Shown: piece after piece, positions 1 to 8,292 of the stretch | How the letters are laid out: every line of letters starts with the position of its first letter | How positions within the stretch are numbered: the stretch's first letter is position 1 | Source: Methanobacteriota archaeon | GTDB lineage: Archaea > Thermoplasmatota > Thermoplasmata > UBA10834 | NCBI GenBank assembly: GCA_020348345.1 | Contig: CP070748.1 | Location: forward strand, 513,210-570,566 | Length of the DNA: 57,357 bases | Reading direction: 5' to 3' | The notes under the pieces: generated by a model | Databases searched by the model: none | Seen by the model: only the letters and a program-made list of their open reading frames with translations | Told to the model about the DNA's origin: nothing | Program-made: the position numbers and the translations under genes

Positions 1-807
1 TATCGGCCTTTGCGGCGACCTGAGGATCGCCTCCTCCGATTCGTTTATTCTAGCATACCTCTTCGCGCTCTCAAGGTCTTTCGTCATGACCGCGTAGGGC
101 TTGTCGCCTCTGCGATAGATCCTTCGCAGCCTTGGTGAGCTCGTGAGCGCGCAAACGATGTGCATGCCGCCCCACCCTTTCAGGATTCCGACTTGCCCTT
201 CGTCTATCCTCCGTGCGAATTCCTCGAACGGGTCTCCTGAGATGATGCTTCCATCTAGATCTCGCAGCTCGTATCTAGGGCCGCAGTCCGGACACGAGAT
301 CGTCTGCGCGTGAAACCGTCTGTCATCGGGGCTCTCGTATTCCTCAGAGCAAGACCTGCACATCTTGAATTTTGACATGCTGGTTCTCTCCCGGTCGAAA
401 GGAACATCCGTTATGATCGTGAAACGGGCGCCACATTCCGTGCAGTTGGTGAACGGAAACATGTGTCTCTTGTCGCCGTCGCGGTGGAAGTCGTCAGCGC
501 ATTTGCCGCAGATTGCAGTGTCCGCTGGGATCAGCGATACCTTCCTTCCCTCTCTGCTCCGAACTATCGTGAAATCCTGATAGTCTCCCTCACACTCCTC
601 AACTTCAGCTCGGTCGATTCTGGCAAGCGCGGGCAGCTCCTTTCTCAGCCTCCGAAGGAATTCGTCAGCATCTCGGTCCACGAGGATTTCAACGTTCGAG
701 CCGTTGTTCAGAACGTACCCCTTCAGCCCCATCGACTTGGCCACTCTGTGGACCGTCGGTCTGAAGCCGACGCCTTGGACGATCCCATAGACGACGATTC
801 TCATCAT
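1..807 (-). CDS. hypF: Hydrogenase maturation carbamoyltransferase HypF, 3' end cut by window edge
   Basis: HypF makes the carbamoyl group that becomes the cyanide ligand of NiFe-hydrogenase, working with HypE in the cytoplasm. The first 269 codons are visible. An acylphosphatase domain (residues 1-90, motif GIVQGVGFRP) is followed by a double zinc-finger region with four Cys pairs (CGKC, CTEC, CRSC, CPDC) and the motif RRFHAQ. A YrdC-like domain then begins (KGWGGMHIVCAL) and runs off the window at base 1. The start is the first of two adjacent ATG codons; the second, at 804, is equally possible. It lies 7 bases downstream of the hypB stop, so the two are co-transcribed. Identification is strong. 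The Kae1-like C-terminal domain must lie outside the window. Confidence 0.93.
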   Translation of the reverse strand, partial: MMRIVVYGIVQGVGFRPTVHRVAKSMGLKGYVLNNGSNVEILVDRDADEFLRRLRKELPALARIDRAEVEECEGDYQDFTIVRSREGRKVSLIPADTAICGKCADDFHRDGDKRHMFPFTNCTECGARFTIITDVPFDRERTSMSKFKMCRSCSEEYESPDDRRFHAQTISCPDCGPRYELRDLDGSIISGDPFEEFARRIDEGQVGILKGWGGMHIVCALTSSPRLRRIYRRGDKPYAVMTKDLESAKRYARINESEEAILRSPQRPI

Positions 808-814
808 ATATCCT

Positions 815-1465
815 CTACAGTTCGAGCGCGGATAGCAGATCATCGACTCCTGTCTCGTGCCGAGCATCCATGGCGACTATCTTCGCGTCCGGGTTTGTCT
901 TTCTGGCATCATCTTCGAGCGTCTTAGGGTCGATGTCCATGGCGTCGGCCAAATCGATCTTGTTGATTATTATAACGTCCGAGAATGCAAATATCGCAGG
1001 GTGCTTCCTAACCATGTCGTCACCCTCGGTCACACTGATCACAACCACTCTCACATGCGACCCGACCGGGAAATCTACGGGGCAGACAAGGTTTCCGACG
1101 TTCTCGATGAACAAATAATCTAGATTGTCAAGCGGCAGCGCCTCAAGTGCGTGGTCCACCAAATGCGCATCGAGGTGACACTCTTTGCCGGTGCTTACGT
1201 TGGCGCTGGGGATTCCATGGGAAACGAACCGTCGGTAGTCGTCGTCCCCGGAAACATCTCCCGATATGGCAGCACATCGCTTTCCCTTGGCCTTCAATCG
1301 TTCAACCAATCTCTCGATAATCAAGGTCTTGCCGGAACCAACAGCTCCCAGGAAATCGTAAGACCGGACATCGTGCTCATCAAGCAAGGCCTTGTTCTGC
1401 TCTGCCAACTCCTTGTTGGCAGAGAGTATATCCTTTTCCAAGTCGACAGTGACCGCCTTGTGCAT
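815..1465 (-). CDS. hypB: Hydrogenase nickel-incorporation GTPase HypB
   Basis: HypB is the GTPase that, with HypA, delivers nickel to NiFe-hydrogenase. The 216-residue protein has Walker A GAVGSGKT (residues 40-47), the family motif CHLDAH (96-101), ENVGNLVCP (121-129, with its Cys) and the guanine-specificity motif NKID (168-171). It lacks the His-rich N-terminal nickel-storage stretch of some bacterial HypB proteins. I chose the ATG at 1465, which begins MHKAVTV, over a TTG five codons upstream because it fits archaeal HypB N-termini. An AT-rich box at about 1485-1495 (AGATTATTC on the minus strand) lies at promoter distance. hypA is not in the window. hypF follows at once. Confidence 0.95.
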   Translation of the reverse strand: MHKAVTVDLEKDILSANKELAEQNKALLDEHDVRSYDFLGAVGSGKTLIIERLVERLKAKGKRCAAISGDVSGDDDYRRFVSHGIPSANVSTGKECHLDAHLVDHALEALPLDNLDYLFIENVGNLVCPVDFPVGSHVRVVVISVTEGDDMVRKHPAIFAFSDVIIINKIDLADAMDIDPKTLEDDARKTNPDAKIVAMDARHETGVDDLLSALEL

Positions 1466-1566
1466 GATGCTGAGAAGCAAGCCCGTCAGAATAATCTTTT
1501 CGCCCCAAATCCTAAGAGTAGTCCTCCGGCAGCGTTAAATCACGCCCACGCCCTTTCTCAGGATGT

Positions 1567-2148
1567 ATGGAGCAAGCCACGCCATCGGAACCGGCCCCCG
1601 TCCAGAAGAGGTGGATGGACCGAATCGTCAAGAACTCAGTCAAGAACGACAAGATCGAGGGATCGGATCTCATCGGAGAATTAGCGGCACTTGTGCTCAT
1701 GTCAGCTGCTCTGTGGTTCTTCGTAGCTCATAAGGTGAACGAGACTGGATTCTACACAGAGGAGTTCGGCGGAATGGAAATGTTTGCGTTGTACTCCGCA
1801 GGAGCATTCACGGTTTTCACGGCGGCGGTGAGGATCGCGCTCAGACGTCATAACATAGTCAGGCCTCTGGAAACGGCGAGTTTCGTCCTCCTTTCGATCG
1901 CCCATGCAGTCCTCCTTGCTCGATTCCCATTCGACTTTGATCACGTGGCCGATGTTCTTCCCGGGGCTCTGGAATGGACTGTTGGCTGGATATCGGAAAC
2001 TATCGGCAAGGTGATCCTGGCTCTTGGCATCCCTGGAGGCATTATCGCTGCTGCAATAACCATGATGATATACTTCGGAGTGAAGAAGGAGCTTTCCGCA
2101 GTCCAGGAACCGCCTCCAACACCTTCTGAAGACGACTCAGATGCTTGA
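1567..2148 (+). CDS. Hypothetical membrane protein, about four helices
   Basis: I do not recognise this 193-residue protein. It has a soluble, charged N-terminus of about 35 residues, then hydrophobic segments at roughly 37-53, 73-91, 104-118 and 146-166. It ends in an acidic, proline-rich tail (PPPTPSEDDSDA). It is divergent from hypB, 101 bases away, and convergent with the next gene, overlapping its 3' end by 12 bases. The ATG at 1567 is the first start in the open frame. Nothing in the sequence points to a function. Codon use and the helix pattern make it a credible real gene. Confidence 0.7.
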   Translation: MEQATPSEPAPVQKRWMDRIVKNSVKNDKIEGSDLIGELAALVLMSAALWFFVAHKVNETGFYTEEFGGMEMFALYSAGAFTVFTAAVRIALRRHNIVRPLETASFVLLSIAHAVLLARFPFDFDHVADVLPGALEWTVGWISETIGKVILALGIPGGIIAAAITMMIYFGVKKELSAVQEPPPTPSEDDSDA

Positions 2149-3288
2149 AACCTCCTCGTTGATCTCCAGCCCTTTCTCCTTTAGTCTTCGCACGAACTCC
2201 TCTGATGGCAATTGCTCGGGGACGAGGAGTCCCTTTTCCTTCACAACACCGTCAATAAGCATCTCCGTGGGCACTGCACCTCCGATGCCCACAAGATATC
2301 CGGTGGCATTGGTGCCGTATCGAGCATACGCTTCCTCGTGGGAAGCGAACGCCCACATCTTGATCCTCATGTCTTTGTTGTCCTTCTTGCCAGCGACCTC
2401 AACAACAGTGCCTCCATGGCCTTTGATCTTGCCAGCGAGATCGACAGGCCTCGGCATAAGTGCAGCAACAACATCTAACGGACGTACCTTTACTCCTTTG
2501 ACGTTCACCTGCTCCTTGCTGTTCAAACCCAACTTCCTGATAGTGCGGGCTAGCGACGCGAACTCGTCATCGACGCCTATTCTGAAGCTTGCGTTGCGAA
2601 TTCCCTCTATGTGCTTGGGCATCAGAAAGGTTTCATCGTGCAGGGTCTTGTAGACCGGAAGCGACTCTATCGGCGGTGGGAAATCATAGATCTCTCTCTC
2701 GTGTAGTGGCGGGACGTACTCCATCTTGCCGTCCCGGAATACCGCAGCAGGGACGCAGAGCTCATCGATCCAATCTATCGGAGACCAAGTCAGCACGAGC
2801 CCTCCTCCCTCTACCACTCCATTGTCGCCGTCGATCACATGCGCCTCCTCCACACTGTCAAGTCTGTTGGCAGCGTATCGAGCCAGAGTGTCGGATATGC
2901 CCGGCTCGAGTCCGACTGCGGTGATTGCCGTGATATCAGCCTCACGGCACTCGCCGTCAATACGATCGAAATCGTCGAATGCCTCCTTTGTCAGGCAGAA
3001 GTCGACAAAACACACCCTCTTCTCGATGGCGGTCTTCAAAACCTTCCCGTTCAAGTCCCAGGGCAGAGAACTGACTACAACATCGGAGCTAGAGATCAGC
3101 TTCGAAAGCGTCGCCTCGTCGGTGGCATCTGCCTTCTGAGCGCGTATCTTGTCGCTATTCATCTTCGCGGCCAGAGCCTGAGCACCATCAGTCCATGTGT
3201 CCGCGAGCACTAGCTCTGTTACATTGGCGTTCTTCGCAAGCTCTTCCGCACACACAAGTCCGGTTATCCCACAGCCCAGTTGGACCAC
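2137..3288 (-). CDS. Saccharopine dehydrogenase-like NAD(P)-dependent oxidoreductase
   Basis: This 383-residue protein belongs to the saccharopine reductase / lysine 6-dehydrogenase superfamily. The N-terminal Rossmann fold carries GCGITG (residues 5-10), an acidic residue after the second strand (VLADTW) and SSLPWDLN in the next nucleotide-contact loop. A C-terminal catalytic domain follows. It is a clear paralogue of the gene at 46236-47423, sharing a block ending in RPxDVVxAxMPRP and AGKI+G. Substrates in this family include lysine, saccharopine and carboxynorspermidine, and the sequence does not decide between them. The start is a GTG; no in-frame ATG lies upstream. It converges on the membrane protein at 1567-2148. 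Confidence 0.85.
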   Translation of the reverse strand: MVQLGCGITGLVCAEELAKNANVTELVLADTWTDGAQALAAKMNSDKIRAQKADATDEATLSKLISSSDVVVSSLPWDLNGKVLKTAIEKRVCFVDFCLTKEAFDDFDRIDGECREADITAITAVGLEPGISDTLARYAANRLDSVEEAHVIDGDNGVVEGGGLVLTWSPIDWIDELCVPAAVFRDGKMEYVPPLHEREIYDFPPPIESLPVYKTLHDETFLMPKHIEGIRNASFRIGVDDEFASLARTIRKLGLNSKEQVNVKGVKVRPLDVVAALMPRPVDLAGKIKGHGGTVVEVAGKKDNKDMRIKMWAFASHEEAYARYGTNATGYLVGIGGAVPTEMLIDGVVKEKGLLVPEQLPSEEFVRRLKEKGLEINEEVSSI

Positions 3289-3395
3289 TCTTATGTTTAC
3301 ACCCGAGGCTATGCAAGGCCTTCAACTGACTTGTGTCTTCCGTCAAGGAAGTGCGGCTGCCGATTGACTGCGCCAGCTCCTTACGGCCGGTGCGC

Positions 3396-4973
3396 CTATG
3401 CCTGCTTCTCCCCTACCTCGCCTGACCTCATCCCCTCTCCAGGCGAGGTCAGGCCGTAGTCTCCGTTCGCCCAGGAACCCATGGAGATCATGAGATCCAC
3501 CGCCTCCAATGCCTTCCCGCAATCATGATTCGTGATCAATGCGATGGCCTCGTCGACCATTCCGACTGCGATCAGATTAATAGCGTCTGTCTCAACAGCC
3601 TCAGCATCGGCTCGTGCGATGTCTTCCCAACCTTCGAAGTCGGGTACGAGGCACCCCCAATCATTCTCGTGCACAGCTCGGAGCCTCATGGAGACAAGCC
3701 ACGCTGTTCCATCTCTGTACGGCATCAGTGCTGCGTTCGCATCGTCTCCAATGATTGCGTTGTGTAGCGGAACGTACGGACACCAGCACGGATTGTAGAT
3801 CGCAGTCCACATGGTCGATAGCGTGTCTGGGTACTCGGAGTTCATCTCGAAGACGCCGGACGACACCGTCCTTGCGTTGCATATCGAGAAACCAGGCCAT
3901 CCGTCCTCCCAGCACTCCCACGGTATCTCCGGATGTTCGTCCTTTATCCAGTTCGGATGAGAGTTGCCGAAGTCCTCGAGGTCCCTGCAGAAGCTTATGA
4001 CCTGTTCCGCAGAGACGACCCCTTCCGCCTCTTCGATCAGTCTGATTCCGTTATCATACCTCGCAATCGAGGGCGTCCACATGGAGCCGAATCCATCTTC
4101 GATAACCATTGAGTAGTACGGCTCATACAGATAGTGGTTGGTGTGACACGCGACTCCGTCCGTGACTACCAGAGTGACGATGTCTGGGATGCTTGAATTG
4201 AGCCAATATCCATCGCCATTCGACGGAACAGTCTCAATGAATGCCGCCTTATTCGTGTCCGCTACCATCAAGGTCGATCCGCCGTACTTCGGCTGATTGT
4301 CGATGAACAATATGGCCTCATCCACATCGGCGCATTTCTCCAGCACCATCCGGTTCATGGTTAGTTCGGTGTATCCTCCTTCGCAGAAGGCTTCGTCTGG
4401 AATCGGCATCCAGTTGTTACCGTCACACAGGCTCGTCTCGCTGAGGCCGAAGGAGATCCCCCAGTAGCCGGCCTCCGTCACACCAACAAATCCGTAGCTG
4501 CCTTCGCTGGCCTTCATTATCATAAGGATATTCACACCGCTTTCGTCACGGTTCTTCGAAGCAATCACTTCACCATCAACCGTTCCGGAGCCGACCGCAA
4601 CGAACTGCGTGCACCCTCCCTTTGCTCTGATGGTTGTTCCGTAAAAGTTCATAGCGAGGAGATCTCCGTAATCCACGTCGGCTCCAGCAGCAATGGCCCG
4701 AATCTCTCTTCGCATTTCATCGGGAAGGCTTTGCTCATTGGCATTGGTCCTAGCTAATAGATCTGCTCTGTCATAGCCGCCGTCCTCTAGCTCCTGCAAG
4801 AAGAGATCCAGGTTGGCTCTGATGGCCTTCTTCGCAGCACTTCCGTAGTCCAGCCCTCTTTCTTCAGGACTGCCACTCAAGACAACGACCAGTGTCGAAT
4901 CCTGACCGCCCTCCGCAGTAGCGGTTCTCATCGCCAGGCCGGGCGCTATAGCGATCATGAATGCAATCGTCAC
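3396..4973 (-). CDS. Secreted C45-family (acyltransferase/choloylglycine-hydrolase-like) N-terminal nucleophile hydrolase
   Basis: A 525-residue exported protein of the C45 / acyl-CoA:6-aminopenicillanate acyltransferase type. These are N-terminal nucleophile amidases that usually self-cleave to expose a Cys. An N-terminal hydrophobic segment (residues 2-18, ending near ATAEGG) should export it. The likely nucleophile is Cys121 in GGCTQF, followed by the family's SKNRDESG (N141, R142, D143) and CHTNHY, which contacts the substrate amide. The C-terminal third is Cys- and Trp-rich, a plausible adaptation to life outside the cell. The start is a GTG; an ATG five codons in (4958) is the alternative. 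It probably hydrolyses peptide or N-acyl amide bonds. Substrate unknown. Confidence 0.82.
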   Translation of the reverse strand: MTIAFMIAIAPGLAMRTATAEGGQDSTLVVVLSGSPEERGLDYGSAAKKAIRANLDLFLQELEDGGYDRADLLARTNANEQSLPDEMRREIRAIAAGADVDYGDLLAMNFYGTTIRAKGGCTQFVAVGSGTVDGEVIASKNRDESGVNILMIMKASEGSYGFVGVTEAGYWGISFGLSETSLCDGNNWMPIPDEAFCEGGYTELTMNRMVLEKCADVDEAILFIDNQPKYGGSTLMVADTNKAAFIETVPSNGDGYWLNSSIPDIVTLVVTDGVACHTNHYLYEPYYSMVIEDGFGSMWTPSIARYDNGIRLIEEAEGVVSAEQVISFCRDLEDFGNSHPNWIKDEHPEIPWECWEDGWPGFSICNARTVSSGVFEMNSEYPDTLSTMWTAIYNPCWCPYVPLHNAIIGDDANAALMPYRDGTAWLVSMRLRAVHENDWGCLVPDFEGWEDIARADAEAVETDAINLIAVGMVDEAIALITNHDCGKALEAVDLMISMGSWANGDYGLTSPGEGMRSGEVGEKQA

Positions 4974-5296
4974 GCCAACTCCTACCGACAGGCTTCTAAT
5001 CGCAATCCCCCCTGCTCCATAATGCGGTCTCCAGGCTTCATAGTATCTGCTAGGTCAGTATCACTAGCATGGGAGCTCCTGTAAAACTGGTCAAGGTAGT
5101 GAAGCGTGGACGAATTGACAGCGAACCGATTAACATCTGGAAGGTATTACATCGTTAATCTTGCACGTTGTGCAAGCATCCGCTCAGAGGCCTCACAACA
5201 AAGGGTGATTCCCCGTCAGAACGGCATTGACACCCGATAATGATAAATCATTGGGCGTGCTCTTCGAACTCTGACCGTCATTAGTGTGGATTCGAT
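4974..5296. other. Divergent intergenic region with two short palindromes
   Basis: This 323-base gap separates the divergent C45 hydrolase and amidase genes. I see no gene in it; open frames at its right end run antisense to the amidase gene. It holds a perfect inverted repeat at 5160-5176 (arms CTTGCAC and GTGCAAG, 3-base spacer) and a smaller one at 5239-5252 (arms AATGAT and ATCATT, 2-base spacer). The second lies in an AT-rich stretch that could also serve as a TATA region for the amidase gene. Operator or terminator roles are both possible. Confidence 0.5.
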
Positions 5297-6193
5297 ATGG
5301 TTGAGATCGTCGTGGCCGCGACACAGATGGCCTGCTGCCCTGATCAAGAGAAGAACGTCTCCAGGGCGGAAAAGCTTGTTCGTGAGGCTGCTGACAGAGG
5401 CGCCCAAGTGATTCTCCTGCAGGAGCTGTTCGAATTCCCGTATTTCTGTCAGGATCAGAAGATCGAGCATCTGACTCTGGCAGAAGAGGCAAGGATCCAC
5501 CCTACTCTTGAGCGAATGTCTCGGTTGGCCGAGGAGCTCTCCGTTGTGCTGCCCGTTAGCTTCTTCGAGAAAGCTAATCAGGCCTTCTTCAATTCAGTGA
5601 TGGTTCTGGATGCTGATGGTGCCTTCCTGGGAATCTACAGGAAGAGCCATATTCCGAACGACCCAGGATACTGGGAGAAGTTCTGTTTCTCCCCTGGAGA
5701 TACCGGATTCAAGGTGTGGGAGACCAAGTACTGTAGAGTAGGAGTCGGTATCTGCTGGGACCAGTGGTTTCCAGAGGCTGCGCGCATAATGGCCTTGAAA
5801 GGCGCTGAAGTGCTCATGTATCCCACCGCCATAGGATCTGAGCCCGCATACGATATCGATACCGCCGACCACTGGAGAAGGGTTATGCAGGGTCACGCCG
5901 CCGCTAACATGATTCCCGTCGTCGCGTCCAACAGAATTGGGATAGAGAAGGGTGAATCGTCCGAGATCACATTCTACGGGACCTCCTTCATCGCTGGACC
6001 TGACGGAGGCATAGTTGCAGAGGCCGGCAGGGAGGAGGAGACGGTGATCGTAGCCAAATTCGACCTAGAGAGTATTCGGGATTATCGCGACTCGTTCCAT
6101 GTTTTTCGGGACAGAAGAACCGATCTTTACCGGCCTATCCTTACAATGGATGGCGAGACTGAAGCCTATAATAGGAAGCATAGCAGCGATTGA
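5297..6193 (+). CDS. aguB: Carbon-nitrogen hydrolase, probable N-carbamoylputrescine amidase
   Basis: This 298-residue nitrilase-superfamily enzyme has the full Glu-Lys-Cys triad: E43 in LLQELFE, K116 in YRKSHIP and C153 in GICWDQWFPE. The segments YRKSHIPNDPGYWEKFCFSP and ADHWRRVMQGHAAANM are characteristic of N-carbamoylputrescine amidases, which release putrescine, CO2 and ammonia in the agmatine route to polyamines. The length is typical and there is no signal peptide, so it is cytoplasmic. No agmatine deiminase gene is visible nearby, so the pathway link is inference. Other C-N hydrolases (beta-ureidopropionase type) are the main alternative. The first ATG of the frame fits the family N-terminus. 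Confidence 0.88.
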   Translation: MVEIVVAATQMACCPDQEKNVSRAEKLVREAADRGAQVILLQELFEFPYFCQDQKIEHLTLAEEARIHPTLERMSRLAEELSVVLPVSFFEKANQAFFNSVMVLDADGAFLGIYRKSHIPNDPGYWEKFCFSPGDTGFKVWETKYCRVGVGICWDQWFPEAARIMALKGAEVLMYPTAIGSEPAYDIDTADHWRRVMQGHAAANMIPVVASNRIGIEKGESSEITFYGTSFIAGPDGGIVAEAGREEETVIVAKFDLESIRDYRDSFHVFRDRRTDLYRPILTMDGETEAYNRKHSSD

Positions 6194-6247
6194 TACTGCA
6201 GCCACAGGATCACGGTTAGATATGTCAATCGTGGGCGCAGTCTCCGG

Positions 6248-6346
6248 GTGCTTGCGATAGGGTTGTTGCTTGGCGCTTTCTTGAGCCTCGCGACATTGTT
6301 GCTTTCAGTAATTTCGCGCAGACATTTCCGTCCCGAATGCGGCTAG
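6248..6346 (+). CDS. Possible 32-residue single-helix membrane peptide
   Basis: A short frame starting at GTG encodes a strongly hydrophobic stretch (LAIGLLLGAFLSLATLLLSVIS) followed by a basic tail (RRHFRPECG). This is the layout of a small one-helix membrane peptide. It lies about 55 bases after the amidase stop, in the same frame and on the same strand. There is no strong ribosome-binding site, so this is a weak call. The rest of the gap to 6434 shows nothing else. Confidence 0.22.
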   Translation: MLAIGLLLGAFLSLATLLLSVISRRHFRPECG

Positions 6347-6434
6347 ATGATGTCAACGGATTACCCCAAAATTAGGGAAATTCCTGAAAGGGTTTGAGAG
6401 TATAAGCACGGCGTGAGTGCAAGATTCTTGCGGC

Positions 6435-6647
6435 TCACCCTGTTTCCCAAGTCCTGTTCTTGGTGGCCTGGCCAGGGAAGGTGTCATCGGGGAAAGGGTT
6501 GCTGTTGTTCTCGTCGTAATACCCCTCATCTTCTCCATGAGTGTGCCTGTTGTTATCTCCTGCCGCTGATGCGTCGGAGCTAACGCCCACGATCGCTGTC
6601 GCAGCGAAGAGACAGGCCATCACCAAGGCAACGATTCTACGCGCCAT
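6435..6647 (-). CDS. Small secreted hypothetical protein
   Basis: A 70-residue protein with a classic export signal: MARR, then a hydrophobic run of about 18 residues ending at SDASAAG. The mature part is about 43 residues, polar, rich in Asn, Asp, Glu and His (DNNRHTHGEDEGYYDENNSN), with no cysteines. I do not recognise a family. The His/Asp/Glu content could bind metal, but that is only inference. An AT-rich box (GCTTAATAACC on the minus strand, about 6673-6683) lies roughly 30 bases before the ATG, fitting a leaderless or short-leader archaeal transcript, which supports a real gene. Confidence 0.55.
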   Translation of the reverse strand: MARRIVALVMACLFAATAIVGVSSDASAAGDNNRHTHGEDEGYYDENNSNPFPDDTFPGQATKNRTWETG

Positions 6648-6909
6648 AACTCTTCGAGCGTGCTCAGGTTATTAAGCAACTGTCAGCTGATTATCATCGG
6701 GTGTATCGCAGGCCTTCATTCATGTGCGTGAACAATGGTGTTTCGCTTGGAGAGCGTGGGCAAAGCTTATCTGAATTGCCGATGTTCCGGGGATGAGAGA
6801 AGGGAGCAATCTGGACTCTGGCATTGGCCGTGTGGGTCAATCCAGTTTGATTCTGCTCGTAGTGCTGGAAATGTCCGAGATCCTTTTCTCTGACAGCGAG
6901 GTATCACAA

Positions 6910-8259
6910 ATGGTAAGAACGCCTAGTTTCGAGAAGAGGTATAAGGAGAGAACACGCAAGTCCAAGGACTACATCGAGAAATCAAAGAGATTGATACCTG
7001 GAGGTGTCGAGAGCAACATTCGTCTGTTCGACCCATATCCGTTTGTCTCGAGACGAGCTGAAGGCCCGTATCTGTATGATATCGACGGGAACAAGATAAC
7101 GGACTACGCTCTTGGCTACGGCCCACTCATTCTAGGTCACAGGCATTCGAAGGTCGTGAAGGCCGTAAAGGACCAGGTGGATAGAGGGAGCATGTTTGGA
7201 TCGCCAACGGAGCTGACGGCGAAGTACGTCGAGATTGTGAGGAAGGCAATGCCGTCAATCGAGATGTTCAGGTTCACCAACTCCGGATGCGAGGCTACAA
7301 TGACTTCGTTAAGGCTCGCAAGAGCACACACCGGCAAGGAGAAGATCGCCAAGGCCGAGGGATCTTACCATGGTGGGTACGACTATATGATGCAGAGCGT
7401 CGACATACCAGAGGACAAGCTGAAGAGAGGGGTGAAGTGCCAACCCGCTGTTCCATGGGGCAACGGCCTCCCTGAATGCATGTCCGATTTGACTGTGATC
7501 TATCCGTTCAACGAGTGGGCTGAGACAGAGCAGATAATCAGCAGAAACGCGGACGAGCTCGCTGCCGTGATCGTAGAGCCCATACACGCAGGTGGCGGAT
7601 TCGTCGCTCCAAGGGACGATTATCTGAAGAAGATTAGGAAGCTCACGAAGGAACTCGGAATACTGTTGATATTCGACGAGGTTCTGACGGGATTCAGAGT
7701 GGCATGGGGTGGGGCACAAGAGAGATATGGCGTCAGGCCAGATTTGACGTGTGTCGCAAAAGTCGCAGGTGGCGGTTATCAATTGGGTGGCTTTGGAGGC
7801 AGGAAGGATATCATGGAGGAAATCGTCCCCAGCGATGATGGCTTTGTTTACCACGGGGGGACTTACAACGCGCATGCTGTTTCTGTGGCTGCTGGCTATG
7901 CCACTCTGAAAGAACTCTCCAGAGCGGGCATGTACTCGAAACTCGAGCGTAGCGGCAACATGCTGTTCGATGGGTTAAGGGATATCTCTTGTGACAGGAG
8001 CGTTGATGCTTGGGTGGAAAGCGTCGGCTCCATGGGGGAGGTATTCTTCATTGACAGGGAGATAAGAACATGGAGGGACGAACTCGATGTCGATGGTGCA
8101 AAGTGGGAGCGCTGGTTCCTAGCAGCCATATCGGACGGCGTGTTCTTCGGCGTTCCGCATCCGGATGGACATGCATTCATCTCAACAGCTCATACGGACG
8201 ATGTCATACAGAGGTCGCTCGAAGTGCTTGACGGAGCATTCAAGGCCATTGCCGAGTGA
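6910..8259 (+). CDS. Class III aminotransferase, glutamate-1-semialdehyde-aminomutase-like
   Basis: A 449-residue PLP enzyme resembling glutamate-1-semialdehyde 2,1-aminomutase (HemL). Visible family marks include RLIPGGVESNIR near the N-terminus, the NSGCEAT phosphate-binding loop, GSYHGGYD, DEVLTGFR and the PLP lysine in CVAKVAGGG. HemL proper usually has GKxIGGGxP there, so this may be an aminomutase homologue with another substrate. No haem or other tetrapyrrole genes adjoin it. I chose the ATG at 6910 over a frame opening at 6793 because GAGGT lies 7 bases before it and the protein then begins like its family. It converges on the next gene, 33 bases away. Confidence 0.8.
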   Translation: MVRTPSFEKRYKERTRKSKDYIEKSKRLIPGGVESNIRLFDPYPFVSRRAEGPYLYDIDGNKITDYALGYGPLILGHRHSKVVKAVKDQVDRGSMFGSPTELTAKYVEIVRKAMPSIEMFRFTNSGCEATMTSLRLARAHTGKEKIAKAEGSYHGGYDYMMQSVDIPEDKLKRGVKCQPAVPWGNGLPECMSDLTVIYPFNEWAETEQIISRNADELAAVIVEPIHAGGGFVAPRDDYLKKIRKLTKELGILLIFDEVLTGFRVAWGGAQERYGVRPDLTCVAKVAGGGYQLGGFGGRKDIMEEIVPSDDGFVYHGGTYNAHAVSVAAGYATLKELSRAGMYSKLERSGNMLFDGLRDISCDRSVDAWVESVGSMGEVFFIDREIRTWRDELDVDGAKWERWFLAAISDGVFFGVPHPDGHAFISTAHTDDVIQRSLEVLDGAFKAIAE

Positions 8260-8292
8260 CGGCAGAGGGCGGCGATCTATAATATCCGTACC

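Noticed and set aside
463..1123. Plus-strand open frames over hypF and hypB
   Set aside because: They are antisense to genes with complete family motifs and show no recognisable domain.
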